Positions 11,482 through 23,720 of a stretch of DNA of 64,000 nt are shown one piece after another. The position numbers were made by a program, and so were the translations under genes. The stretch's first letter is position 1, and every line of letters begins with the position of its first letter. The notes below the pieces were generated by a model, which saw only the letters and a list, made by a program, of their open reading frames with translations, ran no database searches and was not told the origin of the DNA. The stretch is from Diospyros lotus (taxonomy: Eukaryota > Streptophyta > Magnoliopsida > Ericales > Ebenaceae). Where the stretch lies: contig NC_068352.1 of the NCBI RefSeq assembly GCF_014633365.1, positions 4,642,393-4,706,392 on the forward strand, written 5' to 3'.

Positions 11482-12818
11482 AGACTCTTGATCGTCCCGA
11501 GCAAGATTATTGACTCAAATAAATCACCCCTCAAGTAGAAAATAGTTAATATTTCAAAATCAATTTACAAGTTGGATAGCCTTCCAGGTAGCCTCAGATT
11601 TTGGTATCATTCATAATTCACACAAAGTTTTCTAGTAATGCTACACAAATGTTTTGGACCTATTCCATGTTTTGACGTGTGTGTGTGCGAATCCTGTCAG
11701 GTACAATATCATGCATAAGGTTGTTGGTATCCCGACCCTTCGATGGTCCTGTACACTTTCTCGCTTATAATATTCACTCCACCCCCAAACTTGGTCTTTT
11801 CATTCAGTCCCTAGGTGCTCTCAATCACTCTTTTCTTTCTTGTTCAAGTTTGGTTGGACTCAGCTAAAAATGGCATTGTCTTGGTTTGTGAAGACTCTCT
11901 TTTATTTTGAATGTTTTGTCATGCTAACATCCACTAGACAGTCAAACCCACCAGTTTTCTCAATCCCTAAGAGTTACAAATATCGGCACCATTATTGAGA
12001 TTTTTTTTTTGCTAAACGAGTGCATTTTATGCTCCATCTCGTTTTTTTTTTTTTTTTTTGATATCTTATGTGCAAGCCTTCACTCCATTAAGCTTTCTAA
12101 ATGACCCTTGTAACGAGTTTTCAGCCGATGACTCCCAAGCCAGATGACCACGGGGCACCAGGTTTTAAGATACCTCTACGGGCAAAATCACTCAAGTCAT
12201 TCAGGCTACGAAGAAAGGTATAAGATATATGCAGGCTCAAATTTAATTTGATGCACGACATAGTGACATAGGGATGAGATCACTAGCCTATGGTCATTGC
12301 CTAGCTTCTCTTAGTATGCCTAACACATTCCACACAAATTTTAACATGCACGGAGTCGACACATTCCTCAACATTTACCACCATGGCTCAATCTTCCCCA
12401 AACTCTTCTTTTCATAATTTTTGATGATTGAATTGCTCACAGAGTGGGTTTAAGGGCGAAAGTCTATATGGAAACCTATGCATTTAACCTCCTGACACTT
12501 GTGCTCAAATAGTCGTCCAACATGGATAGTGAATCACAAAACCAAAATGAGTAGCATCACTATCTTTACTCGTTTCATCAAAATAGTACCAAATAAGATT
12601 CATCATTGATGGCATGTCTACCCAACAAAATAATTTTTTTTTATATATATATATTTTTTTATAGACGACCAAGTAGATTAACATATAATGCATGATTGGA
12701 TCATCAAAACCCTCCCCCCCAAACTTAAAATGAGCCATTGTCCCAAGGGCTCGAAAGGCATTAAAAAAGAAGGAAGGTACCTGGGCAGAAGAGTCAGTGC
12801 ATGGATGGCCGAAGTGAA

Positions 12819-14003
12819 TCAATGGTCTTTGAGAGGTGGCGGCGACTGTGACCGGAGTAGCTGGGCAAACATGGATCGCATCTCCTCATGCTGGGTATGA
12901 AGGTCGGCCCTGAGAACATCCAAGCCTGCTTGCAGTATGTGAAATTGTCGATCCTGTTCTGCTCGATTTTCTTGGATTTGTGCTTGCATTGCCTCCAATG
13001 TGGGGCCAAAGTTGACCTCTCCAGGTCGGCGTCGGGGTGGTGGTCTCACTGCTGGTGGTGCTTCGGGTTCCATGTACTCATCGGCTTCATCTTCCTCCTT
13101 GGCCTCTGCTGCTGTGACTCTCATGCGAGCTGCATGTCGGTGTTAGGCAATCTGAGTACGTGACTGCTGAATAGTGTATAAATTGATCGGTGCGGGCTTC
13201 GTCTTGTCAAGCTCAGATGCAGATGTAGGGACTTTGGCTTGCTTGCATAATGCTGAGATGAGAGCTGGGAAGTAAATCCTTTTCTTATTACCTTTGGTCA
13301 AGGCGAGGCTTCCGATTTGTTGGAAAATACGCTCACCAAAATTCACTTCATATCCAGCAGTCAAGGCATAAAGAAGTTGCATCCATAGAGGGTATATCTC
13401 TGTCATGTGTGAAGATGGAGCGATGTTAGAAGATAAGATGTAATGGAACATCTTCGCCTTGAGGTTAAGCTCATTATGGAGCACCACATTGTGGCTTGGC
13501 CACACCGGTGGGATGTCTTCATTAAAGCAAAGGCGAGCCACTTGATTCCAATCTTCTATGTCCGCGAGATCTGCCCCCGATGGCACTTGATAGAAGTTTT
13601 GAATGATGTCGGGACTAAATGGTACCCATACTCCGCGCACATAGGTATGGAAGGCATGAACTTCCTCATCGTCATCGTCACCTCCAAGGATGTTGTCATT
13701 GAAGTTGGCGAGGAATTCTCGAACCACGGAGGGATATATCTTGGGAGGCTTGGCACAAAATTTGAGCCACTGCTTGGCATGAATAACCTCAAAAACCCCA
13801 GTAACCTCAATGCTAGCCAAGTCAACTTCCCGCTCTCAGTGGAGAGGCCATGACTCTATCACTCGAGCTCGTTCTTCCGCTTTGGCAGTGAGGTAGATGG
13901 AATAGGTTGGCGGATCAACTCGCGACCGCTTGGAGGTGTTTGAACTGGTTGCAACTGCTTTACCCTTATTTGAGGCCGGAGTGTAGCGGGTTTTGGGTGC
14001 CAT
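12819..14003 (-). pseudogene. Athila third ORF ('env-like' position), two internal stops
   Basis: The reading frame starts at the ATG at 14003 (MAPKTRYTP...) and continues to 12819, about 394 codons. One stop lies near 13850 and another at 13143-13145; otherwise the frame is continuous. The N-terminus is basic and Ser/Thr-rich. The middle (about residues 60-285) resembles the domain catalogued as 'putative plant transposon protein'. The C-terminal 100 residues are acidic and proline-rich, then a probable coiled coil (13020-12830). It sits between integrase and the 3' LTR, where Athila elements carry their envelope-like ORF, but I see no convincing signal peptide or transmembrane segment. Its function is unknown. 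Confidence 0.6.
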
Positions 14004-15077
14004 TGTTGCTTAGGCTCGGTCCTGAAAGCACAAAATCAAACATGAGAATGAATAGAAGAAAGAATCAATTAATTCGTGGCTTGTTTGTTTTTTTTTTGTT
14101 TTTCATTTATTTTTTTCCGTTAATTTATTTGTTGATTTATTGATTTTGTTTTGATTTATTTATTTTATAAGACTTAAATGTGTTGGAGAAGCCAAAGATG
14201 CCACAAGATCCCCCCAAAACTGAATTCATTCCATTCCCTCAATTTCTAATGCAATGTGCGTGCAAATGTGTGGAGATGTGTGGGTGGGGCATTTGAGCGA
14301 ACACTTGGTGGGCATGCTGAGAGGACAAACAGAAAATAGGGCTTAGGATCCATGAAATTTTCCCAAATAAAAGCATATAAACAAGCAATAATTCAACCCC
14401 AACATCACCAACCATAACTTCATTACTCCCATTCACAAGCAACTCACCACCCATTTCCACAAAAAAGGAACAAATTGCATAAACAAAAAAAATTCAAATA
14501 ATTCCAAACATACCTTTGATATTGAAGTAGGAGATAGTAGAAAGGAGGGCCTTGAGGGAGAAGTAGGGAAGAATGGGGAGGAAGCAAGCTGGGAGTGTTA
14601 GGAGAGAGAGGGGTGAGGAAAGAGTGTAGAGGGAGAAGAAAAGGGAAGAGCAAAGGGGAAATAAAATGAGGGGGGGTCGGCCTATTAAGGCCGACCCGGA
14701 CCGCGGTGCGGCCGCGGCATGCATGCCGTGGCTGGCCCGCGAGCCACAGCAAGGATGCTGTGGCGCAGGATGGCCGCAGCATGGATGCCGCGGCTCGCCC
14801 GCGAGCAGCAGAGAAGCTGCTGGCTCGCGCTGGCGGCCGAGACATGCATGCCACGACTCGCCTACGAGCTACCCCCTTTGAAATTTTTTTTTTTTTTTAT
14901 TATTATAGCCTAGGCTCTAAAGGATGAATTTTCCTAACCAAGGCACTCTCTAACACATGCAAAATAAAGAAAATAAAAGAACCAACACAAATAAATAAAA
15001 AGAAATGAAAGGATAGAAAATTGGGTTGCCTCCCAAAAAGCGCTTGTTTAGAGTCATTACCTTGACTGTGCTGCTGC
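14004..15077 (-). other. Untranslated spacer between integrase and third ORF of the Athila element
   Basis: Non-coding. It includes a GC-rich stretch at 14680-14870 made of diverged repeats around 'gcggcatgcatgccg' and 'ggctcgcccgcgagc', then a poly-T run at about 14884. The open frames here on both strands overlap these repeats and are not considered genes. Confidence 0.6.
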
Positions 15078-17636
15078 TCATTTCGGATTGCTCAGCACGG
15101 TGGAAACCTTGTCTTTTGTAAAATCACCGCCAAGATAAGGTTTGAGCCTCTGCCTATTCACTTTGAACGTGCCCTTGGTGTTATGCGTCACTTCAACTGC
15201 ACCATATGGGTATACTTGGACCACGGTGAACGGGCCTGACCATCTCGAACGTAGTTTGCCTGGAAACAACTTGAGACGCGAGTTGAACAACAACACTCTT
15301 TTCCCTACCTGGAACTGTTTTCGGTGTACATGCTGATCATGCCATTTCTTGGTTTTCTCCTTATAAAATTTGGCATTCTCATAGGCCTCCAATCGGAACT
15401 CATCCATTTCATTTAGCTGTACCAACCTTTTCTCACCATCTTGCTTGAGATCAAAGTTCAGCTTCTTCATTGCCCAATACGCTCGGTGCTCTAGCTCAAC
15501 AGGTAAGTGACGTGCTTTGCCAAAAACAAGGCGATATGGGTACATACCAATCGGAGTTTTGAAAGCCGTTCTGTATGCCCATAATGCATCGTCCAACTTC
15601 TTAGACCAATCTTCTCGAGAAGTACTCACGGTAAGCTCAAGGATCTTCTTTATCTCTCGATTTGAAATTTCCACTTGGCCACTCGTCTGGGGGTGGTATG
15701 GTGTAGCAACTTTATGCCTTACCCCGTACTTCGCCAATAGAGATTCAAAATGCCGGTTACAAAAATGCTTCCCCCCATCACTGATAATGGCCCTAGGAGT
15801 TCCAAAACGAGTAAAGATGTTCATTTTCAGAAAACTTACCACAGCTCGGCCATCGTTAGTTGGTAGCGCTACTGCTTCGACCCACTTGGAGACATAATCC
15901 ACTGCCACTAGGATGTATAAATTGGAGAACGAGGATGGAAACAGCCCCATAAAGTCAATGCCCCAACCATCAAATAATTCCACCTCAAGAATGCCATGTA
16001 ATGGCATCTCATGCTTCCTGGAGATGTTCCCCATTCTTTGGCATTTATCACATTTTTTTACCAAGGTATGAGCATCCTTAAATAGAGTTGGCCAATAAAA
16101 CCCAGATTGGAGTACCTTACCTGCTGTTTTTGTTGCTCCGAAATGTCCACCATAGGGGGAGGCATGGCATTGCTCTAAGATCATCTCAATCTCATCTTCT
16201 GGAACACACCTCCGGATTACTTGATCTGCTCCTCTCCGATAAAGGATGGGATCTTCCCAAAAGTAGAATTTGAGCTCCAAGAAGAATTTTTTTCTTTGAT
16301 GGTAATCATAATCAGGAGGTACAATGTTACTTGCAAGGTAATTGACATAGTCGGCATACCATGGTACCTCTGTTTCGCTGCTTGCTCGTTCCACTCTTAG
16401 AAGCTGCTCATCTGGAAATTTTTCATTAATATCCCCTGTTTCGGATTGATTTTGTTGCTCCAATCTTGAGAGGTGGTCGGCTACCACATTCTCACATCCT
16501 CTCTTATCTTGAATTTCCAAGTCAAACTCTTGGAGAAGTAGGACCCAACGGATTAGCCTTGGTTTTGCCTATTTTTTTGAAAATAGATATTTCAGTGCGG
16601 CATGATCCGTATAAACAATCACCTTTGAACCTATGAGATATGATCGAAATTTTTCAAAAGCAAAGACCACTGCTAAGAGCTCTTTTTCTGTTATGGCGTA
16701 GTTCATTTGGGAATCATTGAGAGTCCTACTAGCATAGTAAATTACATATAAGACTTTGTCCCTTCGTTGTCCCAAAACTGCCCCAACTGCATAGTCACTA
16801 GCATCGCACATTACTTCGAACGGCATATTCCAATCTGGTGCCACAATAACAGGTGCTGAAATTAACTTTTCCTTTAGAGTGGTAAATGACTTTAAGCACT
16901 CCTCAGAAAATTCAAATTTTGCATCCTTCTCCAACAAGTTGCATAAAGGTTTTGTAATCTTGGAGAAATCCTTAATAAATCGTCTATAAAATCTGGCATG
17001 TCCCAAGAAGCTGCGGATACCCTTGACTGATGTTGGCGGAGGAAGTTTCTCAATCACTTGAATTTTTGCCTTGTCAACTTCAATACCCCTAACTGAAATT
17101 CGGTGTCCCAATACAATTCCTTCTTGGACCATGAAGTGACATTTCTCCCAATTGAGCACCAAGTTTGTTTCTTCACAACGCTTCAAAACAAGTGTCAAGT
17201 TTTTTAAGCATTCGTCATATGAAGAACCAAAGACCGAAAAATCATCCATGAACACTTCAATAAATCTTTCTACCATATCGGAGAAGATTGACATCATACA
17301 CCGCTGAAAAGTGGCAGGGGCATTGCACAAACCAAACGGCATCCATCGGTAGGCGAATGTACCATATGGACAAGTGAACGTTGTCTTCTCTTGGTCTTCT
17401 GGAGCTATTGGAATTTGATTGTATCCCGAATAGCCATCAAGGAAACAATAGTGGGAATGACCTGCTAAGCGCTCCAACATTTGATCAATGAATGGTAGGG
17501 GAAAATGATCTTTTCGCGTTGTATCATTCAACTTACGATAGTCGATGCAAACCCGCCATCCTGTAATAGGTCGAACTGGAATGAGCTTATTATTTTCGTT
17601 CTTTTCCACTGTAATACCTCCCTTCTTAGGCACCAC
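15078..17636 (-). pseudogene. Athila pol: reverse transcriptase, RNase H, integrase
   Basis: Two open stretches, 17636-16569 and 16520-15078, are in the same frame and separated by one TAG at about 16566-16568, where the sequence otherwise continues. The first stretch carries reverse transcriptase with the motifs 'RVCIDYRKLN', 'HFPLPFIDQMLERL' and 'MPFGLCNAPATFQRCM' and the catalytic 'VFMDDFSVFG' (the DD pair is present). It then carries RNase H ('FEVMCDASDYAVGAVLGQ'). The second stretch has the His/Cys zinc finger of integrase ('CDKCQRMG') and the core with 'GIDFMGLFP', 'IISDGGKHF' and a downstream E. A GPF-type C-terminal domain ('[11 protein letters not shown]') follows. The enzyme would copy and insert the element's DNA; the stop codons make the polyprotein inactive. 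Confidence 0.9.
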
Positions 17637-17651
17637 TTGAACCGGACTAAC

Positions 17652-18209
17652 CTAAGCACTATCTGAGATAGAATAGATAATTCCAGCATCTAGTAACTTC
17701 AGTACTTCAGCTCTAACCACTTCTTGCAGATGAGGATTTAGCCGTCGCTGATGTTGCACTACCGGCTTGTAAGTGTCTTCCATTAATATCTTGTGCATGC
17801 AAAGAGATGGGTTAATACCTTTTATATCAGCTATAGTCCATCCAAGAGCTGATTTATGTTCCCGAGAGAGATGGTAGTGTGGATTTTCATCACTTCTCCC
17901 ATAGAATGGAATGTTGTTGGAGAACAAATTTATCACATCCGGTCTCAACTGGAAGTTATCGTGCCCATATGGAGGATAAACTATGCTCGACCGGTTCTCA
18001 ACGACTGGAAGCATCATGAAATCCCCCATCAAGATATCTCTCTCATTGATCTCAACAGTACGCTCTACTTGAACAAGCTGATTTTCATTGTCGGCCATTG
18101 TGCTTTGTTGTTGTTCCCTTTTTGCTCTTTGTTCACGACATCTTTGATGAAAGGTTTGTTCAATCTCTGGATCAAACTCGACAAGATCAAGACATTCTGA
18201 ACGCCGCAT
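17652..18209 (-). pseudogene. Athila gag N-terminus fused to the start of reverse transcriptase by internal deletion
   Basis: 185 codons. The first 110 or so are gag-like leader (acidic and Gln-rich, with 'MADNENQLVQVERT' at about residue 38). After 'ENPHYHL' the frame jumps straight to the segment that precedes reverse transcriptase in this clade ('GWTIADIKGINPSL', 'AEVLKLLDAGIIY'). The capsid domain, zinc knuckle and aspartic protease are therefore missing. A TAG stop at 17652-17654 stands where the pol frame continues (17636 onward). The junction lies near 17865. The gag start at 18209 is 114 bp inside the primer-binding site. Confidence 0.75.
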
Positions 18210-18322
18210 GCACTATTTCAATCCTAACACAGCAAAAATTGAAATAATTCAGCGTCAAGAATAAGGAAAGCAACACAAGTGTTAAAGCTAATCTTAATTA
18301 AAGTAGTAATCAAAATAACCAA

Positions 18323-18340
18323 TCCCCGGCAACGGCGCCA
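18323..18340 (-). other. Primer-binding site (tRNA-Asp) of the Athila element
   Basis: The plus strand reads TCCCCGGCAACGGCGCCA, the sequence of the 3' end of plant tRNA-Asp including CCA. The minus strand is therefore complementary to it and would prime first-strand synthesis. It lies 6 nt from the 5' LTR edge. Confidence 0.85.
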
Positions 18341-18346
18341 AAAACT

Positions 18347-19794
18347 TGTTAGACTTTTTCTTCCCGCAAGTGTATGGAATCGTAACAAGTAATATAATGA
18401 TGAATCAAGTATCGTTCCCACGAGGATTGGTTTTTGGTCCCTACTTTAACCACTATTAACTTTAATAAGCCACACACAATTCAAAGAATACTCAATGGAA
18501 GTTTTATATAAATTAAAACTAACTCACCAAAGGAAAACACACAATAATTCTTTAGGTTTTAAATATGGAAATCTAATGCGCTAGGGTTCATGAATCCACC
18601 GTAGTTCTATATTTGGTTTAATCTCTCAGTGATTGAGTTTTATAATTCTTGCTTTGAGCTGAAAATCGATGATCCTAAGTTAATCAAAAGCCTCTCTCGA
18701 TGGTCAATAGAATCTATGCTCACATATGAGATTAATTATCTCTAATTAATCTGCAAATATAAAAACATGCATTTATCCACAATGATCATCAAAATAAGAT
18801 TTCACAAGACATAACGGTATCTCTACCTATTATCGAACCTTATGTCATTTATTATCAAGTGCTAATCTATATTGAATCTCTCGAAAGCAATATAAATCAC
18901 AAACACGTTCTAATGGCGACCAAGCATCAAAACGGAATTAATGCATAGCAAACGATCAACTCAAAAGACAAGAATAAAATAAAACCCAAATACTTTTAAT
19001 TAAACCATCATTGAACTAGGTTTCATCAATCACCCTAGCCACAAAGTACTTAGCCTAACATAGTTTCAACCAACAAAAAAGTAATAAAAACGGAGTTCAT
19101 GATGTTGCAAAGAATAAAGAACAGAAAAATAAAACCAAAACCGAAGCTCTTCAAGAAAATCTCCTCTTTTTGCCTCGACTTGCCGTCTTCTCCTCCTTCC
19201 AAAAACTCCCCAATCTCCCAAAAATAAGCCTTTATATAGCCCTCTTTAGGTTATCAAATTCCTTCACCTTGAAGGAGTCTATTTCCCTTTTATTTGGATT
19301 AAAACGGGCTTAAAACGGCCTTGTCACGAAGCTTTGAACCCTACCGTGGTCCTACCGCGGTCCTACCGCGGTATGCTTGTTGCTGCAGACCCGTGAGCTC
19401 CAGAAAATAATTTCTAAAGCGGTCCTACAGCGGTATGCATACCGCTGTAAAATTGTGAGCTCCAGAAAATAAGTCTTATAGCGGTGCTACAACGGTATGC
19501 ATACCGCTCTAAGCCCGCTAGCTTTCTTCTTTGGCCTCTTGCTTTATCATCTTCAACTTCTTGTTCTCGATACTCTTTTGCTTCTTTTTTTAATTCGAAA
19601 CCTGACCATGCCTCCAAACTTTATTTCACTCCCATCATGCACCAAAAATCACTCTTTTTGCTCCATGTCCGCTTTAACACATGCTCCACATCTACATAAC
19701 CATATATAGAACCAAATCAAGTAGAAATCATGCTCATTGAATGTATAAATGCTAAGTTTATAGACCAAAATAAGTGTATAAAAGACACTTATCA
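18347..19794 (-). repeat. 5' LTR of the Athila element
   Basis: 1,448 bp, TG...CA bounded, and matches the interrupted LTR at 7938-11466. It has one extra 11-bp CCTACCGCGGT unit compared with its partner (about 19340-19372) and a perfect 22-bp palindrome centred on TATGCATA at 19427-19448. Minus-strand transcription would start inside it. Confidence 0.9.
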
Positions 19795-20545
19795 GCTACA
19801 TTTTGTAATCTATCAATTTCAAGTATTGTTTAAATATATTAATCTCACGTGTTAAAGAAAATAAGAGAAGCATTGGTGCTCAAAATCTTTTCTATGTTCA
19901 TCTTTAATTTATTGAAGAAGTGTTGTAAGTAATTTATTTTAGTTGTATTTACTCACAATTACAGTTAGGGATATTTTTATTATTTTTTTTAATCACAAAT
20001 TTAAGTTCTTGTAAAGTAAAGAGTTGGATTAGGTTGTTTTCTTCATTAATATTTCCATCAAACACCCATAATATGTTTTTTATTAAGATAATATGCTCTC
20101 AGCTTCTGCAAATGCAAATGACCACACTTAAGTACCGTAATAATTAATGTTTCTTTTTTACTTAAATTTGAATCTAAGCTCCTTGGCTATTTTTATTTTT
20201 ATTTATTTTGTTAGATTGTGTTACTGTGGAAGGCATTTTAAATTTATAGTGCTCTGTCTCAACTGTTTAGGTTAGGGATAATTATTTACTCTCAGCTTGT
20301 TGAATTCTATACATATACTTTTGCTTGAACTGCTATCTACCAAAAGTTTTAACTTTTTTGAATTATTAATATATATGTAAAGAATACTAATATAAGAGCT
20401 TTGTTTCTTTTAGGTTGATAGATATATATATATATATGTATATGTATATATATATGTACATGAATACTGGTAGTGCTTTTATACCATATTCTCATGCTCT
20501 GTAATTTAATCTATTTCTAATACTATCAATTTTTGTTGTATCTAG

Positions 20546-20641
20546 TACGATGGATATGAAGTGGATGTAATTGGATGATAGACTTTCTGACCAGTATGTT
20601 AATGGAGTTGATAATTATTTGTGATACCAACATTGTTCGAG
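20546..20641 (+). pseudogene. Possible remnant of the CACTA transposase (TNP2-like) first coding exon
   Basis: A short exon-like segment preceded by '...tatctag' and followed by 'gtatgt'. From the ATG at 20550 it reads MDMKWM, a stop, then 'LDDRLSDQYVNGVDNYL'. This resembles the start of TNP2-type CACTA transposases (a Met-Asp...Trp-Met start followed by '...Y..GV..F'). Two in-frame stops make it non-functional. The match is short. The location inside an element with CACTA ends is what makes the reading plausible. Confidence 0.4.
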
Positions 20642-20935
20642 GTATGTATTTTGTAAGTGATATGATTTAATCACTCCCTCTAAGTAGTGGGTGATCACCA
20701 ATTTTTTTAAATTTTGAATGGTTAGTATTATATGTATCCTGTAAGTGATAAGATTTAATCACTCCCTCCGGGTGGTAGGTGATCACCCATTATTTTTATT
20801 ATTAATGCTTAGTATTATATATATTCTGTGAGTGAGAGGATTTAATCACTCCCTCCGAGTTGTGGGCGATCACCCATTTTTTAAAATTTTTAATGCTTAA
20901 TACTATATGTATCCTGTGAGTGATAAGATTTAATA
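20641..20935. repeat. 88-bp tandem repeat in the CACTA interior
   Basis: Three copies plus a partial one. The marker 'tcactccctcc' recurs at 20671, 20759 and 20846, each followed by 'gtgggtgatcaccca', which contains the palindrome GGTGATCACC. It begins directly at the 'gtatgt' donor-like site after the transposase remnant, so it probably lies in an old intron. Confidence 0.85.
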
Positions 20936-23290
20936 TGTAACGATTCGTCTAGTGAGCCTTAGATGTTAATTATATTTTTATATAATGTGTTGTATGTGGG
21001 CTTGTTAGATGTCAAAAGTAAGTTATGAGTGAATAAGAGGTTAAATGGCGCAAAATACTACGACGTGTACACCACAGATGAGAGAAATCAAGTGGGTCCA
21101 GCACACATTGAGAGAGAGTAATGTAGAGATTTCGTGCATTGGTTGAGCTCACCTAAGTTTCAGGTATACTACACTTGAAGGGTGTTTGCTTTATTATATT
21201 TGTATTTATAATATAATCCACTTATAATTGATGTAATCCACTTATAATTGAAAAAAGTTTCAAATTCTTCTTCATAAATCCTAACATAAATTGTTGTCAA
21301 ATGATTAATTATATTACATAGGGTATGTCTTTAATAAACAACTCATGCTCCATTCTTTTCTAAAAAATTTCATAAGATTCCTTTAAAGATTTTGTTATAG
21401 GTTTTTTTTCCATGCCTATAAACATCATATATAAATAATTCTGTTTACCCCCCAACCTTTTTTTAGATTTTTGCAAGTATAGCTTTCGTTGATGACATAT
21501 CGGGCATGAAATTAAATTAGTTTTTAGAAATCTTTATTTTTCTTTTTAAACTAAAAGAAATTTAGAATTGCCATGAATGCAAAAAATGGGTGGTTGTAGA
21601 CAATGGAAGGTCGTTTAGAATTGCATCGCCAAATAGAGCTAGTTTTGTTGAATTTGTGATAAAGATACACAGCAGTCACAACTATTAGGAAAAATGGAAC
21701 AAATTTACCAAAACTTCTAGAATAAAATTTTACCAATTTCACAAAATCTCCCTAATTTGTAAGAATTTTGAAGAAAACTAAATATGTAAATAACCGTTCA
21801 AATTGATCAAAACTAGTGACACAAAACACATAATTTTTACTCCCTAGGTAAGTTAAGATATGGGAATAAAGGCTCTTATACCTATCAACACAAAGCTAGG
21901 AGATCTTAATAATGTTTTTTGAAGAATTGTGAATGTAATAGAGCAACCCTCACTTGCGCATTCCTAAAATTGAAGCTGGCAAAAGTCGCAAGCAATACCA
22001 TTAACACTTATTTATATAAGACAATAACTATATTATGTATCTGATATTTATATATAATGTCAGCTTGTGCTTGTAGAACGCATATTTAGCGTGTCACATG
22101 GGCATACGTGTTGAATACATTTACAGCATCTATTTTGGAATGTCCATGCTTAATGGCTATTGGATGTTTCCTCTACTTTCTTACAAAGGCTATTATATAG
22201 ATGCTAGGGAAGCTAACATGTGTGCAGATTTTGAGTCTTCGTAGATATAGAATTAATGTATCAATTATGATTCATACATATATATCTACATAAAACCTAA
22301 AAAACCTTTAAAACTTTAATATATATAGGATCTAATTTAGTGATTTCTAATGCTGTAAAAAAAAAAAAAGAGAGAATTTTGAAATATAGAATCTGAATCC
22401 TTCCAATATGGATTCATGGATTGCTGGAAGGAGATTTTATGTTTGAAAGTTGCACGAAGAGAAAGTGGCTTTTTGATTTGTGAGATTAGCCATGAATTCA
22501 AAAATGATATACTTGTCATCTTCCAAATATTTTATGTTGGGTCATAGGACTAATGATCTTATAGAAGATATGGTCATGGATAAAGATAATTCACAAATTA
22601 GAATTCATATAGATGGCCCCATTCTATAGAACTAAGGCTTGGTATTTTTGTTAATCTACATCTCAATCTACTTATATTTAAGGGTTTCTATGTTTTGATA
22701 CATTTTAGTGATTGTATGCTATGTAGTTTGTGATGGAGACATTTTGGGCTTTGTTAATTCTATTTCTAACATTTTATAAAGAAAACATGAACACTTCTTT
22801 GACTCTAATTTTATATTTTATTTTATTTTTTTGTAGGTCAATGAGACAACAAGACTCTAAAGGAAGCAACTGTTGTCTTGGAATACATGAACAGTTTTAT
22901 GACTATATGGTGTTTTGTTGTATATTAGTTTTGAATAGTATATATCATTGTTAAAGTGTTACTTTTAGTTGAATATTTTTTTTTGTGTACATTTTTTAAT
23001 AGTATATACAATTGTCAAAGTGTTATTTTTAGTTGAACATATTTTTTGGTATAATTTGTTGGCAATTAATACTTATATATATACTACTTTTGGTGTGAAA
23101 ATGCTAATGGATAATGATTACTTTGGTGTTGTTTGAATGACATGTTTAATTTTATGAGTGTTATTCCAATTTGATATGGATAATGATATATAGGTTTTGT
23201 GGCTTATATCAAAACAAGATGTTTTTGTCAAGGATGACTAGCAATTGTTTTCATACTATTAAAAAAAATAAAAAAAAATATTTTTTTAAC
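20936..23290. other. CACTA interior with no recognised gene
   Basis: AT-rich, with short open frames only (for example 22730-22954, 74 codons) that I do not recognise. Degraded transposase sequence may be present but could not be identified by reading. Confidence 0.4.
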
Positions 23291-23294
23291 TACA

Positions 23295-23720
23295 TGAATC
23301 ATATTGTCACTGATTGTTCACATTATTAACGAGAGGAAATATTGTCATTATTAGTTTATGTTTTGATAACAAAAAATTATTTTTAACGACAAGAATCATA
23401 CGGTCGTTAATTGTTTAGACTATTAACGATGGGAAATATTGTCGTTACTGGGTTATAATTTGGTAGTTAATAATTATTTTTAACGACGGGAATCATACAG
23501 TCATTAATACAATTAACGACGGGAAATATTGTCGTTACTGGGTTATAATTTGGTAGTTAATAATTATTTTTAATGACGGGAATCATACGATCGCTAATAC
23601 AATTAACGACGGGTTTATCATTCTCGTCGTTAAAGACTTTGATCCTCGGAGGCAATAACGACGACCGACGATAGGAAATTCCTATCGTTACAACTTTTTA
23701 ACAACCGAAAATCAACTTTC
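23295..23720. repeat. Subterminal repeat array of the CACTA element
   Basis: Copies of a roughly 90-bp unit with 'ttaacgacgggaa', 'tcatacrgtc' and 'gggaaatattgtcgttactg' (the last at 23431 and 23521). The array then passes to the terminal 'cgtcgttaaa' motifs. The same TTAACGAC core appears near the left end at 5032-5130. Such arrays normally bind the element's own transposase. Confidence 0.8.

Larger units (their letters stand above)
7938..19794 (-). mobile_element. Athila-type Ty3/Gypsy LTR retrotransposon, full length but defective
   Basis: The element is flanked by GCTAC (7933-7937 and 19795-19799) and lies inside the CACTA transposon. The coding strand is minus, so the 5' LTR is at 18347-19794 and the 3' LTR at 7938-11466 (the latter interrupted). 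A primer-binding site matching the 3' end of tRNA-Asp is at 18323-18340, and a G-rich polypurine tract is at about 11467-11481. Pol order is reverse transcriptase, RNase H, integrase, followed by a separate third ORF. This order and the RT/integrase wording are those of the Athila clade. Most of gag and all of the protease are deleted, and every ORF has stop codons, so it cannot move by itself. The two LTRs differ at roughly 30 positions in 1.44 kb (counted by eye), so the insertion is moderately recent. Confidence 0.9.

Noticed and set aside
13443..13853. 136-codon plus-strand frame
   Set aside because: It is the reverse strand of the Athila third ORF; no independent signal.
14444..14927. 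Open frames in the GC-rich stretch after the Athila integrase
   Set aside because: Several frames on both strands are open at once because of short GC-rich repeats; none resembles a known protein.
21040..21170. Possible C-terminal piece of the CACTA transposase
   Set aside because: A few residues can be matched only by choosing the frame freely; too weak to report.
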